In this document: positions 5,837-6,440 of the stretch, piece after piece
Numbering within the stretch: position 1 is the stretch's first letter
Layout: every line of letters begins with the position of its first letter
Source: Chlorobiota bacterium
Lineage (GTDB): Bacteria > Bacteroidota > Ignavibacteria > Ignavibacteriales > Ignavibacteriaceae
Reading direction: 5' to 3'
DNA: 6,440 bases
NCBI GenBank assembly: GCA_008363265.1
Contig: RHKR01000140.1
Span: forward strand, 1 to 6,440
Program-made: the position numbers and the translations under genes
The notes under the pieces: model-generated
The model's input: the letters and a program-made list of their open reading frames with translations, nothing else
Told to the model about the DNA's origin: nothing
The model's database searches: none

Positions 5837-6440
5837 ATGAAAAACATTCGATATATAGTACTGTTAATTGTCACTTTTGCCTCACTGGTTTCTGCACAGA
5901 ACGGGGGAGGTATATCTGCAAGCTCAGATCCCGTTTCAACAGCGATGGGTAAAACCTACACTGTTACATCACGCGGCGTTTATGCCCTTGGGATCAACCC
6001 CGCTCTGATCTCGTGGAGTGAGGAAAAATCGTTCGAGTTTACCCTGATCGGACCGATCAACATAAGAGCCGGTTTTGATTTTATGACTCTCGACGATTAC
6101 AACTACTTCTTCGGCGGTCAGACAAACAGCACGACCGGCAAAAAAGAGGGTAAATACCTCACCCTCGAAGATGAAAAGAGGTTCCGTTCCCTTTTCGCTG
6201 ATGAAAGCAAGTTTATCGGGACCACTTCCTTCGCGCTCTTCGCTGCTACATACAACATGGGCAAAAAAGCGGGAACCATCGGTTTCAGCATATCCGATAT
6301 CGTATTCTCACGCGCGATAATCCCTGAGACTTTCGCAAAGATAGCCCTTGAGGGTGACATACCCGGTGAAATATACGATTTCAGCAATCTTGATATCCGC
6401 GCGATCTGGTCGAGGAAATATTCGCTTTCGTACGCGAGAG
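5837..6440 (+). CDS. Probable outer-membrane beta-barrel protein, DUF5723-like, N-terminal 201 residues
   Basis: The reading frame opens at ATG 5837 and is still open at the window edge (201 codons plus one base). Residues 1-20 are a signal peptide ending VSA/QNGGG. Residues 41-60 (YTVTSRGVYALGINPALISW) contain the R-G-x-x-A-x-x-x-NPA motif that I know from the N-terminus of DUF5723 and related FadL/PorV-like barrel proteins of Bacteroidota. Alternating strands follow (FEFTLIGPINIRAGFDFMTL at 66-85; SFALFAATYNMGKKAGTIGF at 131-150), which fits transmembrane beta hairpins. A charged loop (about 97-127) separates two strand regions. The start is set by the GAGGTG ribosome site. It is the second gene of an operon with the lipoprotein, so the two may form a lipoprotein/barrel complex; this is inferred from gene order only. 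The family assignment is from memory and is less certain than the outer-membrane localisation. Confidence 0.75.
   Translation, partial: MKNIRYIVLLIVTFASLVSAQNGGGISASSDPVSTAMGKTYTVTSRGVYALGINPALISWSEEKSFEFTLIGPINIRAGFDFMTLDDYNYFFGGQTNSTTGKKEGKYLTLEDEKRFRSLFADESKFIGTTSFALFAATYNMGKKAGTIGFSISDIVFSRAIIPETFAKIALEGDIPGEIYDFSNLDIRAIWSRKYSLSYAR

Noticed and set aside
6118..6387. Minus-strand open frame of 89 codons within the barrel gene
   Set aside because: It is antisense to a frame with a signal peptide, strong ribosome site and barrel-type strand pattern; it is a shadow.
1..6440. CRISPR array, transposase, tRNA or rRNA gene, toxin-antitoxin or phage-defence genes
   Set aside because: I looked for regular short repeats, cloverleaf and CCA ends, transposase or nuclease motifs and small paired genes on both strands and found none. 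The spacers between genes are all about 200 bases or less and are accounted for by promoters and terminators.

Overview
The window looks like chromosomal DNA from the Bacteroidota/Chlorobiota group, most probably an Ignavibacteria-type organism. The strongest sign is the C-terminus of the gene at 2641-3561, which is a type IX secretion (T9SS) type A sorting domain with the QNYPNPFNPST opening typical of Ignavibacteria and relatives. Supporting signs are a DUF3467 small protein, a large lipoprotein followed directly by a probable outer-membrane barrel, AT-rich spacers between genes, and candidate promoters close to the Bacteroidota form (TTG, 19-20 bases, TAnnTTT-like).

Layout. 1-768 (minus) is the N-terminal three quarters of an adenosine deaminase gene, add. 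It begins at a TTG codon and runs off the left edge. A 166-base divergent spacer (769-934) holds a candidate promoter for each direction. 935-2101 and 2103-2438 (plus) are a TPR-repeat envelope protein and a DUF3467 protein separated by one base, so they are almost certainly cotranscribed. They are closed by a perfect 14-bp hairpin terminator at 2448-2481. 2641-3561 (plus) is a secreted protein with an unrecognised body and a T9SS tail, with an inverted repeat upstream and a long branched terminator downstream (3589-3659). 3758-5824 (plus) is a 688-residue lipoprotein of repeated beta-rich segments. Twelve bases later, at 5837, begins a signal-peptide-bearing outer-membrane protein (DUF5723-like) that runs off the right edge.

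How the genes fit together. Apart from add (cytosolic purine salvage) and the DUF3467 protein (cytosolic, role unknown), the products are envelope or exported proteins: a TPR protein anchored in or exported to the periplasm, a T9SS cargo, and a lipoprotein/barrel pair that probably works at the outer membrane. There is no mobile element, CRISPR array, RNA gene or defence system in view. No gap between genes exceeds about 200 bases. The parts least explained by known families are the body of the T9SS cargo, the lipoprotein/barrel pair, and the promoter geometry shared by several genes.
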